Shown: positions 1 to 5,860 of the stretch, in pieces
Layout: the number at the start of each line of letters is the position of its first letter
Position numbering within the stretch: position 1 is the first letter of the stretch
From: Pseudomonadota bacterium
Lineage (GTDB): Bacteria > Pseudomonadota > Gammaproteobacteria > UBA5335
Direction of reading: 5' to 3'
Assembly (NCBI GenBank): GCA_002862965.1
Contig: PKCW01000078.1
Coordinates: forward strand, 1 to 6,808
Length of the DNA: 6,808 bases
Program-made: the position numbers and the translations under genes
Notes under the pieces: generated by a model
The model's database searches: none
What the model was told of the DNA's origin: nothing
What the model saw: only the letters and a program-made list of their open reading frames with translations

Positions 1-49
1 CCTCCCACGCATCAGCCGCGTGAGGGCATGTCATTTGTGCGTTGATGCA

Positions 50-83
50 TTGCAGTGCAAGGCCAACAAGCGCGTTGTTGCAC
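50..83. repeat. Cluster of short inverted repeats, candidate operator
   Basis: Bases 50-60 read TTGCA-G-TGCAA, a perfect inverted repeat around one central base. Its right half, GTGCAA (55-60), is matched again by TTGCAC at 78-83, and within that CAACAA (64-69) faces TTGTTG (75-80) across GCGCG. The cluster ends about 24 bases before the candidate -35 box at 107, a place where an activator or repressor could bind. Function is inference; arms of 5-6 bases can arise by chance. Confidence 0.25.
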
Positions 84-106
84 GCGGGGAACGGAACGTG
101 CGCTGG

Positions 107-135
107 TTGTAGGGCTTCGGCGGCTGTTTTAAAAT
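107..135 (+). promoter_or_regulatory. Candidate sigma-70-type promoter for the hslU operon
   Basis: TTGTAG at 107-112 and TAAAAT at 130-135 are separated by exactly 17 bases. The -10 box matches the TATAAT consensus at five of six positions; the -35 box keeps TTG only. Transcription would begin near 142, giving a leader of about 165 bases before the hslU start. In E. coli hslVU is a heat-shock operon read by sigma-32, but I see no convincing sigma-32 site here. Prediction from sequence only. Confidence 0.35.
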
Positions 136-198
136 GGGCACATGTATAGAAGCCCCTGAGCACTGCAAGGACTCGCGCTTCTGCCCCTAGGCGCCTCT

Positions 199-219
199 TG
201 GACGCCCATGGCGCGTCCA
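199..219 (+). promoter_or_regulatory. GC-rich hairpin in the hslU leader
   Basis: TGGACGC (199-205) and GCGTCCA (213-219) are perfectly complementary, giving a 7-bp stem with five G:C pairs and a 7-base loop. It lies inside the predicted hslU transcript. It is not followed by a run of T, so it is not a standard intrinsic terminator. From memory, the E. coli clpQY (hslVU) leader also carries a stem-loop that supports mRNA stability; a similar role here is inference. The loop contains the ATG at 208, which argues against use of that codon as an hslU start. Confidence 0.35.
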
Positions 220-306
220 CTCTTCCGTTACGCTTGGGCAACACAAACATCATCGTGTATGCAGAGGTGGTTGATATGTGGATGCCTCGGCCCGAAAGTA
301 CAATTC

Positions 307-1635
307 ATGTCCCAGATGACCCCGCGGGAAATCACCGAGGAACTGGACAAGCACATCATCGGCCAGCAGGCGGCCAAGCGCGCCGTGGCGATCGCGCTGC
401 GCAACCGCTGGCGGCGCCAGCAGGTGCCGGCGCCCCTCTCGCACGAGATCACGCCCAAGAACATCCTCATGATCGGTCCCACCGGCGTGGGCAAGACCGA
501 GATCGCCCGGCGTCTGGCCAAGCTGGCCCGCGCGCCCTTCGTCAAGGTCGAGGCGACCAAGTTCACGGAGGTCGGCTATGTCGGCCGCGATGTAGACACC
601 ATCATCCGCGACCTGGTGGAAATGGCTTTCAAGATGACGCGTGAACAGGCGGTCGCCGCCGTGCGCCTGCGCGCCGAGGACGCCGCCGAGGAGCGCATTC
701 TGGACGCGCTGCTCGGCGTCTCGCGCGGCACCTCGCCCGCCGCGCCGGATCGCAGCGACACCCGCCAGAAGATGCGCAAGATGCTGCGCGAAGGCGCGCT
801 CGATGAGCGCGACATCGAAATCGAGGTGCGCGCGCCGACGGTCGGCATGGAGATCATGGCCCCGCCCGGAATGGAAGAGATGACCGGCCAGTTGCAGTCC
901 ATGTTCCAGAATCTGGCCGGCAATCTGCAGGGCCGGCAGCGGCGCATGAAGGTCAGGGACGCGCTGGCCGCGCTCACCGACGAGGAAGCCGCGCGCCTGG
1001 TGAACGAGGAGGAGATCAAGCGCGAGGCGGTGCGCAATGCCGAGGAGAACGGCATCGTCTTCATCGACGAGATCGACAAGGTCTGCCGGCGCGCCGAACA
1101 CACCTCGGGCGCCGACGTCTCGCGCGAAGGCGTGCAGCGCGACCTGCTGCCGCTGGTCGAGGGCTGCACGGTGAGCACCAAATACGGCACCCTGCGCACC
1201 GATCACGTCCTGTTCATCGCCTCGGGGGCCTTCCACGTCGCCAAGCCCTCGGACCTCATCCCCGAACTGCAGGGCCGGTTGCCGATCCGTGTCGAACTGC
1301 AATCTCTGAGCGTCGAGGACTTCGAGCGCATCCTGACCGAGCCCGATGCCGCGCTGACGCGCCAGTATCAGGCGCTGCTCGCGACCGAAGGCGTCACGCT
1401 CGGCTTCGCCGCGGACGGCATCCGGCGCCTGGCGGAGATCGCCTTCGAGGTCAACGAACGCACCGAGAACATCGGCGCCCGGCGCCTGCACACCGTGCTC
1501 GAGCGCCTGCTGGAGTCGATTTCCTACGAGGCGCCGGACCACGCCGGCTCGAGCATCCAGGTCGACGCCGCCTATGTGGATCGGCATCTCGCCGATGTCG
1601 CGCGCGACGAAGACCTCAGTCGCTACATCCTCTGA
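307..1635 (+). CDS. hslU: HslU, ATPase subunit of the HslUV (ClpYQ) protease
   Basis: HslU is the AAA+ unfoldase that recognises, unfolds and threads substrates into the HslV peptidase in the cytoplasm. The 442-residue product matches E. coli HslU (443 aa) almost end to end. Visible elements: N-terminal MTPREI and HIIGQ; Walker A GPTGVGKT (57-64); pore loop GYVG (90-93); the intermediate (I) domain from about 110 to 243, including MAPPGMEEM; Walker B IVFIDEID (250-257); sensor 1 FIASGAF (303-309); arginine finger in LQGRLPIR (R324); sensor 2 [11 protein letters not shown] (390-400); and the C-terminal tail EDLSRYIL, which docks into HslV. The start at 307 is chosen because MSQMTPREI aligns with the family N-terminus. 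The frame stays open upstream to an ATG at 208, but those 33 residues are not conserved. No strong ribosome binding site is visible; GAAAG at 294-298 is the nearest purine run. No hslV lies directly upstream, although the retained docking tail implies that a partner exists elsewhere. Confidence 0.97.
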   Translation: MSQMTPREITEELDKHIIGQQAAKRAVAIALRNRWRRQQVPAPLSHEITPKNILMIGPTGVGKTEIARRLAKLARAPFVKVEATKFTEVGYVGRDVDTIIRDLVEMAFKMTREQAVAAVRLRAEDAAEERILDALLGVSRGTSPAAPDRSDTRQKMRKMLREGALDERDIEIEVRAPTVGMEIMAPPGMEEMTGQLQSMFQNLAGNLQGRQRRMKVRDALAALTDEEAARLVNEEEIKREAVRNAEENGIVFIDEIDKVCRRAEHTSGADVSREGVQRDLLPLVEGCTVSTKYGTLRTDHVLFIASGAFHVAKPSDLIPELQGRLPIRVELQSLSVEDFERILTEPDAALTRQYQALLATEGVTLGFAADGIRRLAEIAFEVNERTENIGARRLHTVLERLLESISYEAPDHAGSSIQVDAAYVDRHLADVARDEDLSRYIL

Positions 1636-1642
1636 GCGCGCC

Positions 1643-2017
1643 GTGAGCCCCCCCGAAACCCCACGCCTGACCGAGCTGACGCTGCATCGCGGCTCGCGGG
1701 TGCTCGAGGCCCGCTTCGACTCGGGCGAGGTGTTCGCGCTGCCCTGTGAATACCTGCGCGTCTTTTCGCCGTCGGCGGAGGTGCGCGGTCATGGAGCGGG
1801 GCCCGGCCTGCTGGTGGTCGGCAAGGAATGGGTCAACCTCCGCGCCATCGAGCCCACCGGCCACTACGCCGTGCGCCTGGTCTTCGACGACGGGCATGAC
1901 AGCGGCATCTACACTTTCGCGCAGCTCCATGCCCTGGGAAAAGCCCGGGATGCCAACTGGAGCGCCTATCTGGCGCGCCTGGCGGCCGCCGGCTATGTCC
2001 GCAAATCCGAACCGTGA
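1643..2017 (+). CDS. DUF971 family protein (gamma-butyrobetaine hydroxylase-like N-terminal domain)
   Basis: This is a small cytoplasmic protein of 124 residues, almost entirely one DUF971 domain. The family resembles the N-terminal domain of gamma-butyrobetaine hydroxylase, and its stand-alone role is not established as far as I know. Family hallmarks are visible: [16 protein letters not shown] (36-51), the [26 protein letters not shown] stretch (67-92) and WSAYLARL (106-113). The catalytic dioxygenase domain of the full hydroxylase is absent, so hydroxylase activity is not expected. I chose the GTG at 1643, seven bases after the hslU stop, because the conserved domain begins shortly after it and earlier in-frame codons lie inside hslU. 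The ribosome binding site is weak, so translation may be coupled to hslU. The same gene is found next to hslU in Pseudomonas and other gammaproteobacteria, which suggests a conserved but unexplained link. Confidence 0.88.
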   Translation: MSPPETPRLTELTLHRGSRVLEARFDSGEVFALPCEYLRVFSPSAEVRGHGAGPGLLVVGKEWVNLRAIEPTGHYAVRLVFDDGHDSGIYTFAQLHALGKARDANWSAYLARLAAAGYVRKSEP

Positions 2018-2027
2018 GGACGGCCCC
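2015..2027 (+). promoter_or_regulatory. Ribosome binding site of ubiE overlapping the upstream stop codon
   Basis: GAGGA at 2016-2020 shares bases with the TGA stop of the DUF971 gene (2015-2017) and sits seven bases before the ATG at 2028. The overlap fixes the ubiE start and points to coupled translation of the two genes. Confidence 0.7.
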
Positions 2028-2792
2028 ATGACCCCGGATCAGCCCCCCGCCCCCGACGAGACCGATTTCGGCTTCGAGCGCGTGCGCCGCGAGGACAAGC
2101 AGCAGCGGGTGCGCGGCGTATTCGATTCGGTGGCCGGCCGCTACGACCTCATGAACGATCTGATGTCGATGGGGCTGCACCGGATCTGGAAACGTTTCAC
2201 CGTCGCGCTGGCCGGCGTGCGGCCGGGCGAGCGGGTGCTGGATCTGGCCGGCGGCACCGGGGATCTGGCCGGCGCCTTCCTGCCGCAGGTGGGCCGCGAC
2301 GGCTGGGTCGTCCTGAGCGACATCAACGCCGCCATGCTCGGCCACGGCCGCGCGCGGCAGGTGGATGGCGGTCACGCCGGCAACCTCATGTATGTGCAGG
2401 CCAATGCCGAGTCCCTGCCCTTTCCCGAGGCGAGCGTCGACTGCATCACCATCGGCTTTGGCCTGCGCAACGTCACCGACAAGCCCGCCGCGCTGCGCGA
2501 GATGGCGCGGGTGCTGCGCCCCGGCGGCCGGGCCCTGGTGCTCGAGTTCTCGCAGCCCCGCATCGCGCCGCTGAAACCGGCCTATGACTGGTATTCCTTC
2601 AACGTGCTGCCGCGCCTGGGACGGCTGGTGGCCGGCGACGCCGACAGCTACCGCTATCTCGCCGAGAGCATCCGCATGCATCCGGATCAGGAAACCCTGA
2701 AATCGATGATGGTGGAAGCCGGCTTTGCGCATTGCCAGTATTTCAATCTGGCCGGCGGCATCGTCGCGGTCCATCGGGGGTTCAAGGTCTGA
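2028..2792 (+). CDS. ubiE: UbiE, ubiquinone/menaquinone biosynthesis C-methyltransferase
   Basis: UbiE is the S-adenosylmethionine-dependent methyltransferase that C-methylates 2-polyprenyl-6-methoxy-1,4-benzoquinol in ubiquinone synthesis and demethylmenaquinol in menaquinone synthesis. The 254-residue product is the usual length (E. coli 251). Visible motifs: [22 protein letters not shown] (31-52), a UbiE/COQ5 signature; SAM-binding motif [12 protein letters not shown] (70-80); the acidic residue in LSDIN (D98) ending the second strand; the second family signature [12 protein letters not shown] (141-152); and LRPGGR (163-168). The C-terminal half keeps the [10 protein letters not shown] and [15 protein letters not shown] blocks expected for substrate handling. 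The ATG at 2028 has a good GAGGA site. ubiJ starts two bases after its stop, so ubiE, ubiJ and ubiB are very likely co-transcribed and make parts of one biosynthetic complex. Whether it serves both quinones here depends on whether the host makes menaquinone, which this window does not show. Confidence 0.97.
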   Translation: MTPDQPPAPDETDFGFERVRREDKQQRVRGVFDSVAGRYDLMNDLMSMGLHRIWKRFTVALAGVRPGERVLDLAGGTGDLAGAFLPQVGRDGWVVLSDINAAMLGHGRARQVDGGHAGNLMYVQANAESLPFPEASVDCITIGFGLRNVTDKPAALREMARVLRPGGRALVLEFSQPRIAPLKPAYDWYSFNVLPRLGRLVAGDADSYRYLAESIRMHPDQETLKSMMVEAGFAHCQYFNLAGGIVAVHRGFKV

Positions 2793-2794
2793 CC

Positions 2795-3424
2795 ATGCGC
2801 AGCAATGACGCCCTGCCGCTGGCCCTGCTGGAACAGGCACTGAATCACAACCTGCGGGGCAGTCCGGCGGCGAGCCGGCTGCTGGACCGGTTGCAGGGCC
2901 GCATCCTGGCGCTGCACCTGCGCGAGTTGGGTCGCACGCTCCATCTGCGCGCGCATCCGGCCGGCATCCAGGTGCTCGTTGCCTCCGAGCAGCCCGGCGA
3001 TGCGCAAATCTCGGGCACCCTGGCCGGCCTGACCCGGCTTGCCGCCGGCGCGTCCGCCGGCCGCCTGCCGCCGGGCGTGCGCCTGAGTGGCACGGCCGAG
3101 GTCGCCGAGGGTTTCCAGCAACTGCTCACCCTCGCCCGGCCGGATTTCGAGGCGCTGCTGAGCCGCGCCCTGGGCGACGCCCTGGCCCACAGCGTGGGCA
3201 CCGGCCTGCGCCGGGTGGGCGGCTGGCTGCGGCGCAGCCTGACCAGCGTGGGCATGGATGCCAGCGAATACCTGCGCTACGAGAGCGAACTGTTGCCCGA
3301 TCGCACCGAGGTCGATGCCTTCGTCGACGAGGTGGACCGGCTGCGGGACGACGTGGCGCGACTCGCGGCGCGCGTGGCCCGACTGCAACAATCTTCCCCT
3401 AACGTTCACGCTCAACCCGACTGA
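2795..3424 (+). CDS. ubiJ: UbiJ, SCP2-domain accessory factor for ubiquinone biosynthesis
   Basis: UbiJ (formerly YigP) has no known catalytic activity. With UbiK it forms a lipid-binding accessory unit of the soluble complex that carries hydrophobic ubiquinone intermediates. The 209-residue product is close to the usual length (E. coli 201). An SCP2-like sterol-carrier domain occupies about residues 13-113, ending in the RLSGTAEVAEGFQQLL block. A helical region follows (117-165), with FEALLSRALGDALAH and a basic amphipathic segment LRRVGGWLRRS that may touch the membrane. The C-terminus (171-198) is a predicted coiled coil with heptad-like VDRLRDDVARLAARVARL, the part that in E. coli binds UbiK. 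Sequence conservation in this family is low, so the call leans on domain pattern plus its place between ubiE and ubiB. The ATG at 2795 is two bases after the ubiE stop and has AAGG at 2784-2787. Confidence 0.92.
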   Translation: MRSNDALPLALLEQALNHNLRGSPAASRLLDRLQGRILALHLRELGRTLHLRAHPAGIQVLVASEQPGDAQISGTLAGLTRLAAGASAGRLPPGVRLSGTAEVAEGFQQLLTLARPDFEALLSRALGDALAHSVGTGLRRVGGWLRRSLTSVGMDASEYLRYESELLPDRTEVDAFVDEVDRLRDDVARLAARVARLQQSSPNVHAQPD

Positions 3425-3440
3425 ACGCCAAAGGCCCCGC

Positions 3441-5090
3441 ATGCTCCGAGCCACACTGCGCATCCTGCAAGCGACCCGGGTCGTGCTGCGCTACCGCCTC
3501 GACGAACCGCTGTTCCATCTCGCGCTGATGCGCAACTGGCGCTGGGCGCGCTACGCCCTGCCCTGGCACTGGCGCGCCGAGGAACGCAGTTTCGGCCTGC
3601 GCCTGCGCCTGGCGCTGGAGGAACTGGGGCCCGTCGCCATCAAGATGGGTCAGGCGCTGGCGACACGGCGCGACCTGCTGCCGCTCGAGGTGGCCGACGA
3701 ACTGGCCCGGTTGCAGGATCGCGTCCCGCCCTTCCCCGGCGCCATCGCCCGGCGCATCCTGGAGGAAACCTACGGCGCGCCGGTCGAGCGGGTGTTTGAC
3801 GCGTTTTCAGAGACCCCGCTCGCCGCCGCGTCCATCGCGCAGGTCCACGCCGCGCGGCTGAAGGACGGCCGCGAGGTGGTGGTGAAGCTGCTGCGGCCCG
3901 GCGTGGACGATCGCATCCGCGACGATCTGCGCGTCATGTATCTCATGGCCCGGTTCATCGAGCGCTTCGTGCCCAATGGGCGACGGCTGCGCGCGCGCGA
4001 GGTGATCGAGGATTACGAGAAGACCATACTCGACGAACTCGATCTGGTGCGCGAGGGCGCCAACGCGGCGCAGACCCGGCGCAACTTCGAGGATCGGCCG
4101 ATCCTCTATGTGCCGATGGTGCACTGGGAATTCACGCACCGGCACGTGCTCGTCATGGAGCGCATCCACGGCGTTCCGATCAGCGACATCGCCGCGCTGC
4201 AGGCCCGCGGCGTCAATTTCCGCTTTCTGGCCGAACGCGGGGTCGAAATCTTTTTCACCCAGGTGTTCCGCCACAATTTCTTTCACGCGGACATGCACGC
4301 CGGCAACATCTTCGTGGACACCCGCGACCCCGCCCGGCCGGGTTATCTGGCCGTCGACTTCGGCATCGTCGGCAGCCTGGGCCGCGACGACCAGCGCTAC
4401 ATCGCCCACAACATCTATGCCTTTTTCAACGGCGATTATCGGCGCGTCGCCGAGCTGCACGTCGCCTCGGGCTGGGTGCGTCCCGACACGCGCGTCGAGG
4501 ATCTGGAATCGGTGATCCGCACGCTGTGCGAACCCATCCTGTTCCGTCCCTTCAAGGACATCCATCTGGATCAGTTGCTGCTGCGGCTGTTCGAGATCGC
4601 CCAGCGCTTCGACATGCAGGTGCAGCCCCAGCTCGTGCTGCTGCAGAAAACCCTGGTCCAGATCGAGGGGCTGGGCCGCCAGCTCTATCCCGATCTGGAT
4701 CTTTGGACCACCGCCAAGCCCTTCATGGAACGCTGGATGCGCGAGCAGCTCGGGCCGCGCGGCATCTACCGCGAGTTCAAGGAACGCCTGCCCGATCTCG
4801 CCCAGCGCCTGCCGCTGTTGCCGCTCACGCTCGACCATGCCCTGCAGGCGGTCACGGAACTGCCGGCCCGCCAGCAGGCATTGACGCTGCAACTCGCGCA
4901 ACTGGAGCAACGCCTGCCGGTGCGGCGCCATGGCGCATGGTTGGCTTTCGGTGGCAGCCTGCTGCTGATTGCCGGCTTTCTGGGCGGCGTCGCCGCGGCC
5001 CATCCGTTTGCCGCTCCGCCGGCGCTCCTGGTCGCGGGGCTCGCCGCAACGGGGGGCCTGTTCAGCCTGCTGCGCGCCCGGCGCACCTGA
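3441..5090 (+). CDS. ubiB: UbiB, atypical protein kinase-like ATPase for ubiquinone biosynthesis
   Basis: UbiB belongs to the ADCK/COQ8 protein kinase-like family. It binds and hydrolyses ATP at the membrane and is thought to help extract or hand over ubiquinone precursors to the soluble Ubi complex rather than phosphorylate proteins. The 549-residue product matches E. coli UbiB (546 aa) throughout. Visible elements: KxGQ motif K68-M-G-Q71; alanine-rich loop AAASIAQVH (128-136), replacing the usual glycine-rich loop; invariant lysine in VVVKL (K149); catalytic HADMHAGN (282-289, D284 and N289); metal-binding DFG (306-308); and QPQLVLLQKTLVQIEGLGRQLYPDLDLW further on. Two hydrophobic segments at about 498-520 and 523-544 should anchor the C-terminus in the inner membrane. 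The ATG at 3441 follows the ubiJ stop by 16 bases and has AAAGG at 3430-3434. E. coli has proline where this protein has A287 in the catalytic motif; the key residues are intact. Confidence 0.97.
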   Translation: MLRATLRILQATRVVLRYRLDEPLFHLALMRNWRWARYALPWHWRAEERSFGLRLRLALEELGPVAIKMGQALATRRDLLPLEVADELARLQDRVPPFPGAIARRILEETYGAPVERVFDAFSETPLAAASIAQVHAARLKDGREVVVKLLRPGVDDRIRDDLRVMYLMARFIERFVPNGRRLRAREVIEDYEKTILDELDLVREGANAAQTRRNFEDRPILYVPMVHWEFTHRHVLVMERIHGVPISDIAALQARGVNFRFLAERGVEIFFTQVFRHNFFHADMHAGNIFVDTRDPARPGYLAVDFGIVGSLGRDDQRYIAHNIYAFFNGDYRRVAELHVASGWVRPDTRVEDLESVIRTLCEPILFRPFKDIHLDQLLLRLFEIAQRFDMQVQPQLVLLQKTLVQIEGLGRQLYPDLDLWTTAKPFMERWMREQLGPRGIYREFKERLPDLAQRLPLLPLTLDHALQAVTELPARQQALTLQLAQLEQRLPVRRHGAWLAFGGSLLLIAGFLGGVAAAHPFAAPPALLVAGLAATGGLFSLLRARRT

Positions 5091-5102
5091 GCCTTACGCC
5101 AC

Positions 5103-5107
5103 GAGGA
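5103..5107 (+). promoter_or_regulatory. Ribosome binding site of the DUF2058 gene
   Basis: GAGGA lies eight bases before the ATG at 5116. It sets the start of the DUF2058 gene, whose frame is otherwise open back into ubiB, and matches the conserved N-terminus. Confidence 0.7.
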
Positions 5108-5115
5108 ACGAGACC

Positions 5116-5646
5116 ATGGCCAATCTGTTGCAGGAACAACTGCTGAAAGCCGGGCTGGCCAAGCCCGATCAGCTGCAGAAAGCGGCCAAGGAAAAACGCC
5201 GCGAAAAGCGTCAGGGCGCGCCCGATCAGGCCGCCGAACAGGCCCGGCGCGCGCAGGAGGAAAAGGCCGCGCAGGATCGCGCCCGCAATCTGGAGCGCCA
5301 GGCGGCGCAGGAACGCAAGGCACAGGCAGCCGAGATCCGCCAGATCATCCAGACCCACAAGCTCGATCGCGCCAAGGGGGATACGCCCTACCAGTTCGTC
5401 GATCGGGGCAAGATCTGCAAGATCTATGTCGAAGCCGGCCAGCGCGCGCAGCTCATCGATGGCCGGCTGGTGCTGGTGCGCGTTGGGGAGCGCTTCGAGG
5501 TGATTCCGCCGGCGGCGGCCGAGAAGATCGCCCAGCGCGACGCCAGCCGTCTCGTCCCGCGCGAGACCCAAACCCCCGCCACCGATGCTCCGGCGGCGGA
5601 GGATCCCTATGCCGACTTCGCGGTGCCCGACGATCTGATGTGGTGA
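5116..5646 (+). CDS. DUF2058 family protein, YaiL-like
   Basis: This 176-residue protein matches E. coli YaiL (179 aa) along its length. The family is often annotated as nucleoprotein/polynucleotide-associated, but its exact activity is not established. In order, it has an N-terminal LQEQLLKAGL motif (5-14), a highly charged Lys/Arg/Glu/Gln-rich helix (about 20-80) likely to form a coiled coil or bind nucleic acid, and a compact domain with GDTPYQFVDRGKICKIYV (88-105), QLIDGRLVLVRV (112-123) and EKIAQRDAS (136-144). A low-complexity Thr/Pro/Ala linker follows, then the strongly conserved tail DPYADFAVPDDLMW (163-176). No signal peptide or membrane segment is seen, so it is probably cytoplasmic. 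It starts 25 bases after ubiB with a good GAGGA site and is probably the last gene of the operon. A role in ubiquinone synthesis is not implied by position alone. Confidence 0.93.
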   Translation: MANLLQEQLLKAGLAKPDQLQKAAKEKRREKRQGAPDQAAEQARRAQEEKAAQDRARNLERQAAQERKAQAAEIRQIIQTHKLDRAKGDTPYQFVDRGKICKIYVEAGQRAQLIDGRLVLVRVGERFEVIPPAAAEKIAQRDASRLVPRETQTPATDAPAAEDPYADFAVPDDLMW

Positions 5647-5860
5647 ATCCTCCGTATCAATCGTTGGACGGCTTGTCCTCCTGAATGTCGAGAGATGTTT
5701 TTGAACAACTCGTCGCCAACTGACGACATGAGCAAAATGACATTTCTTGCACTACTGTTTGAACGCGGATGTTCTATCGACGCGTCAATCCGTGCGATAA
5801 CCAAAAACAAACGCCTTGATAATTCAATGGAATGTCATATCGATCAAGGGATTTTGAATC
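5647..5860. other. AT-richer spacer at the operon/accessory boundary
   Basis: This 214-base stretch has 25/60 GC in 5701-5760, far below the operon before it. I see no convincing gene. A plus-strand frame opens at 5695 but runs out of frame into the glycosyltransferase gene, and a minus-strand frame (5810-5607) overlaps the end of the DUF2058 gene; neither translation is recognisable. There is no clear intrinsic terminator: GGAC-GGCTT-GTCC at 5666-5678 is only a 4-bp stem without a T run. An inverted repeat at 5814-5849 and a possible -10 box GATAAT (5818-5823) lie just before the next gene. Confidence 0.6.
5814..5849 (+). promoter_or_regulatory. Inverted repeat covering the glycosyltransferase ribosome binding site
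   Basis: CCTTGAT (5814-5820) and ATCAAGG (5843-5849) are perfectly complementary with a 22-base interval. The right arm contains most of the AAGGG (5846-5850) that is the best ribosome binding site for the ATG at 5861. It could be an operator or a structure hiding the binding site. Seven-base arms at this spacing can occur by chance, so this is only a candidate. Confidence 0.25.

Larger units (their letters stand above)
1..306. other. Non-coding leader upstream of hslU; no recognisable gene
   Basis: No frame on either strand here gives a protein I recognise. In particular, nothing resembles the C-terminus of HslV, the peptidase gene that usually ends a few bases before hslU. The stretch contains a candidate sigma-70-type promoter (107-135), a cluster of TTGCA/TGCAA inverted repeats (50-83) and a GC-rich hairpin (199-219). 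Composition drops to 29/60 GC in 241-300, lower than the following gene. One minus-strand frame stays open from an ATG at 253 to the left edge (84 codons), but its translation matches nothing I know. Confidence 0.6.

Noticed and set aside
163..191. Possible sigma-32 heat-shock promoter (CTGCAA, 15 bases, CCCCTA)
   Set aside because: The -35 matches only four of six positions and the -10 lacks the CCCCAT core, so it is too weak to call despite the family's heat-shock link.
208..306. N-terminal extension of HslU from the ATG at 208
   Set aside because: The 33 extra residues are not part of the family, the region is less GC-rich, the ATG sits in a hairpin loop, and MSQMTPREI at 307 aligns with the normal HslU start.
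250..1587. Long minus-strand open frame (445 codons) opposite hslU
   Set aside because: Antisense to an unmistakable hslU. In GC-rich genes the codon bias leaves the opposite strand free of stops. The translation is low-complexity and unlike any known protein.
1833..2840. Minus-strand open frame (335 codons) opposite ubiE
   Set aside because: Same codon-bias artefact. It spans two real genes and has no recognisable domain.
3807..5003. Minus-strand open frame (398 codons) opposite ubiB
   Set aside because: Mirror of the ubiB codon pattern with no domain; ubiB is complete and conserved across the region.
5666..5678. Intrinsic terminator after the DUF2058 gene
   Set aside because: Only a 4-bp stem (GGAC/GTCC) and no following T run.
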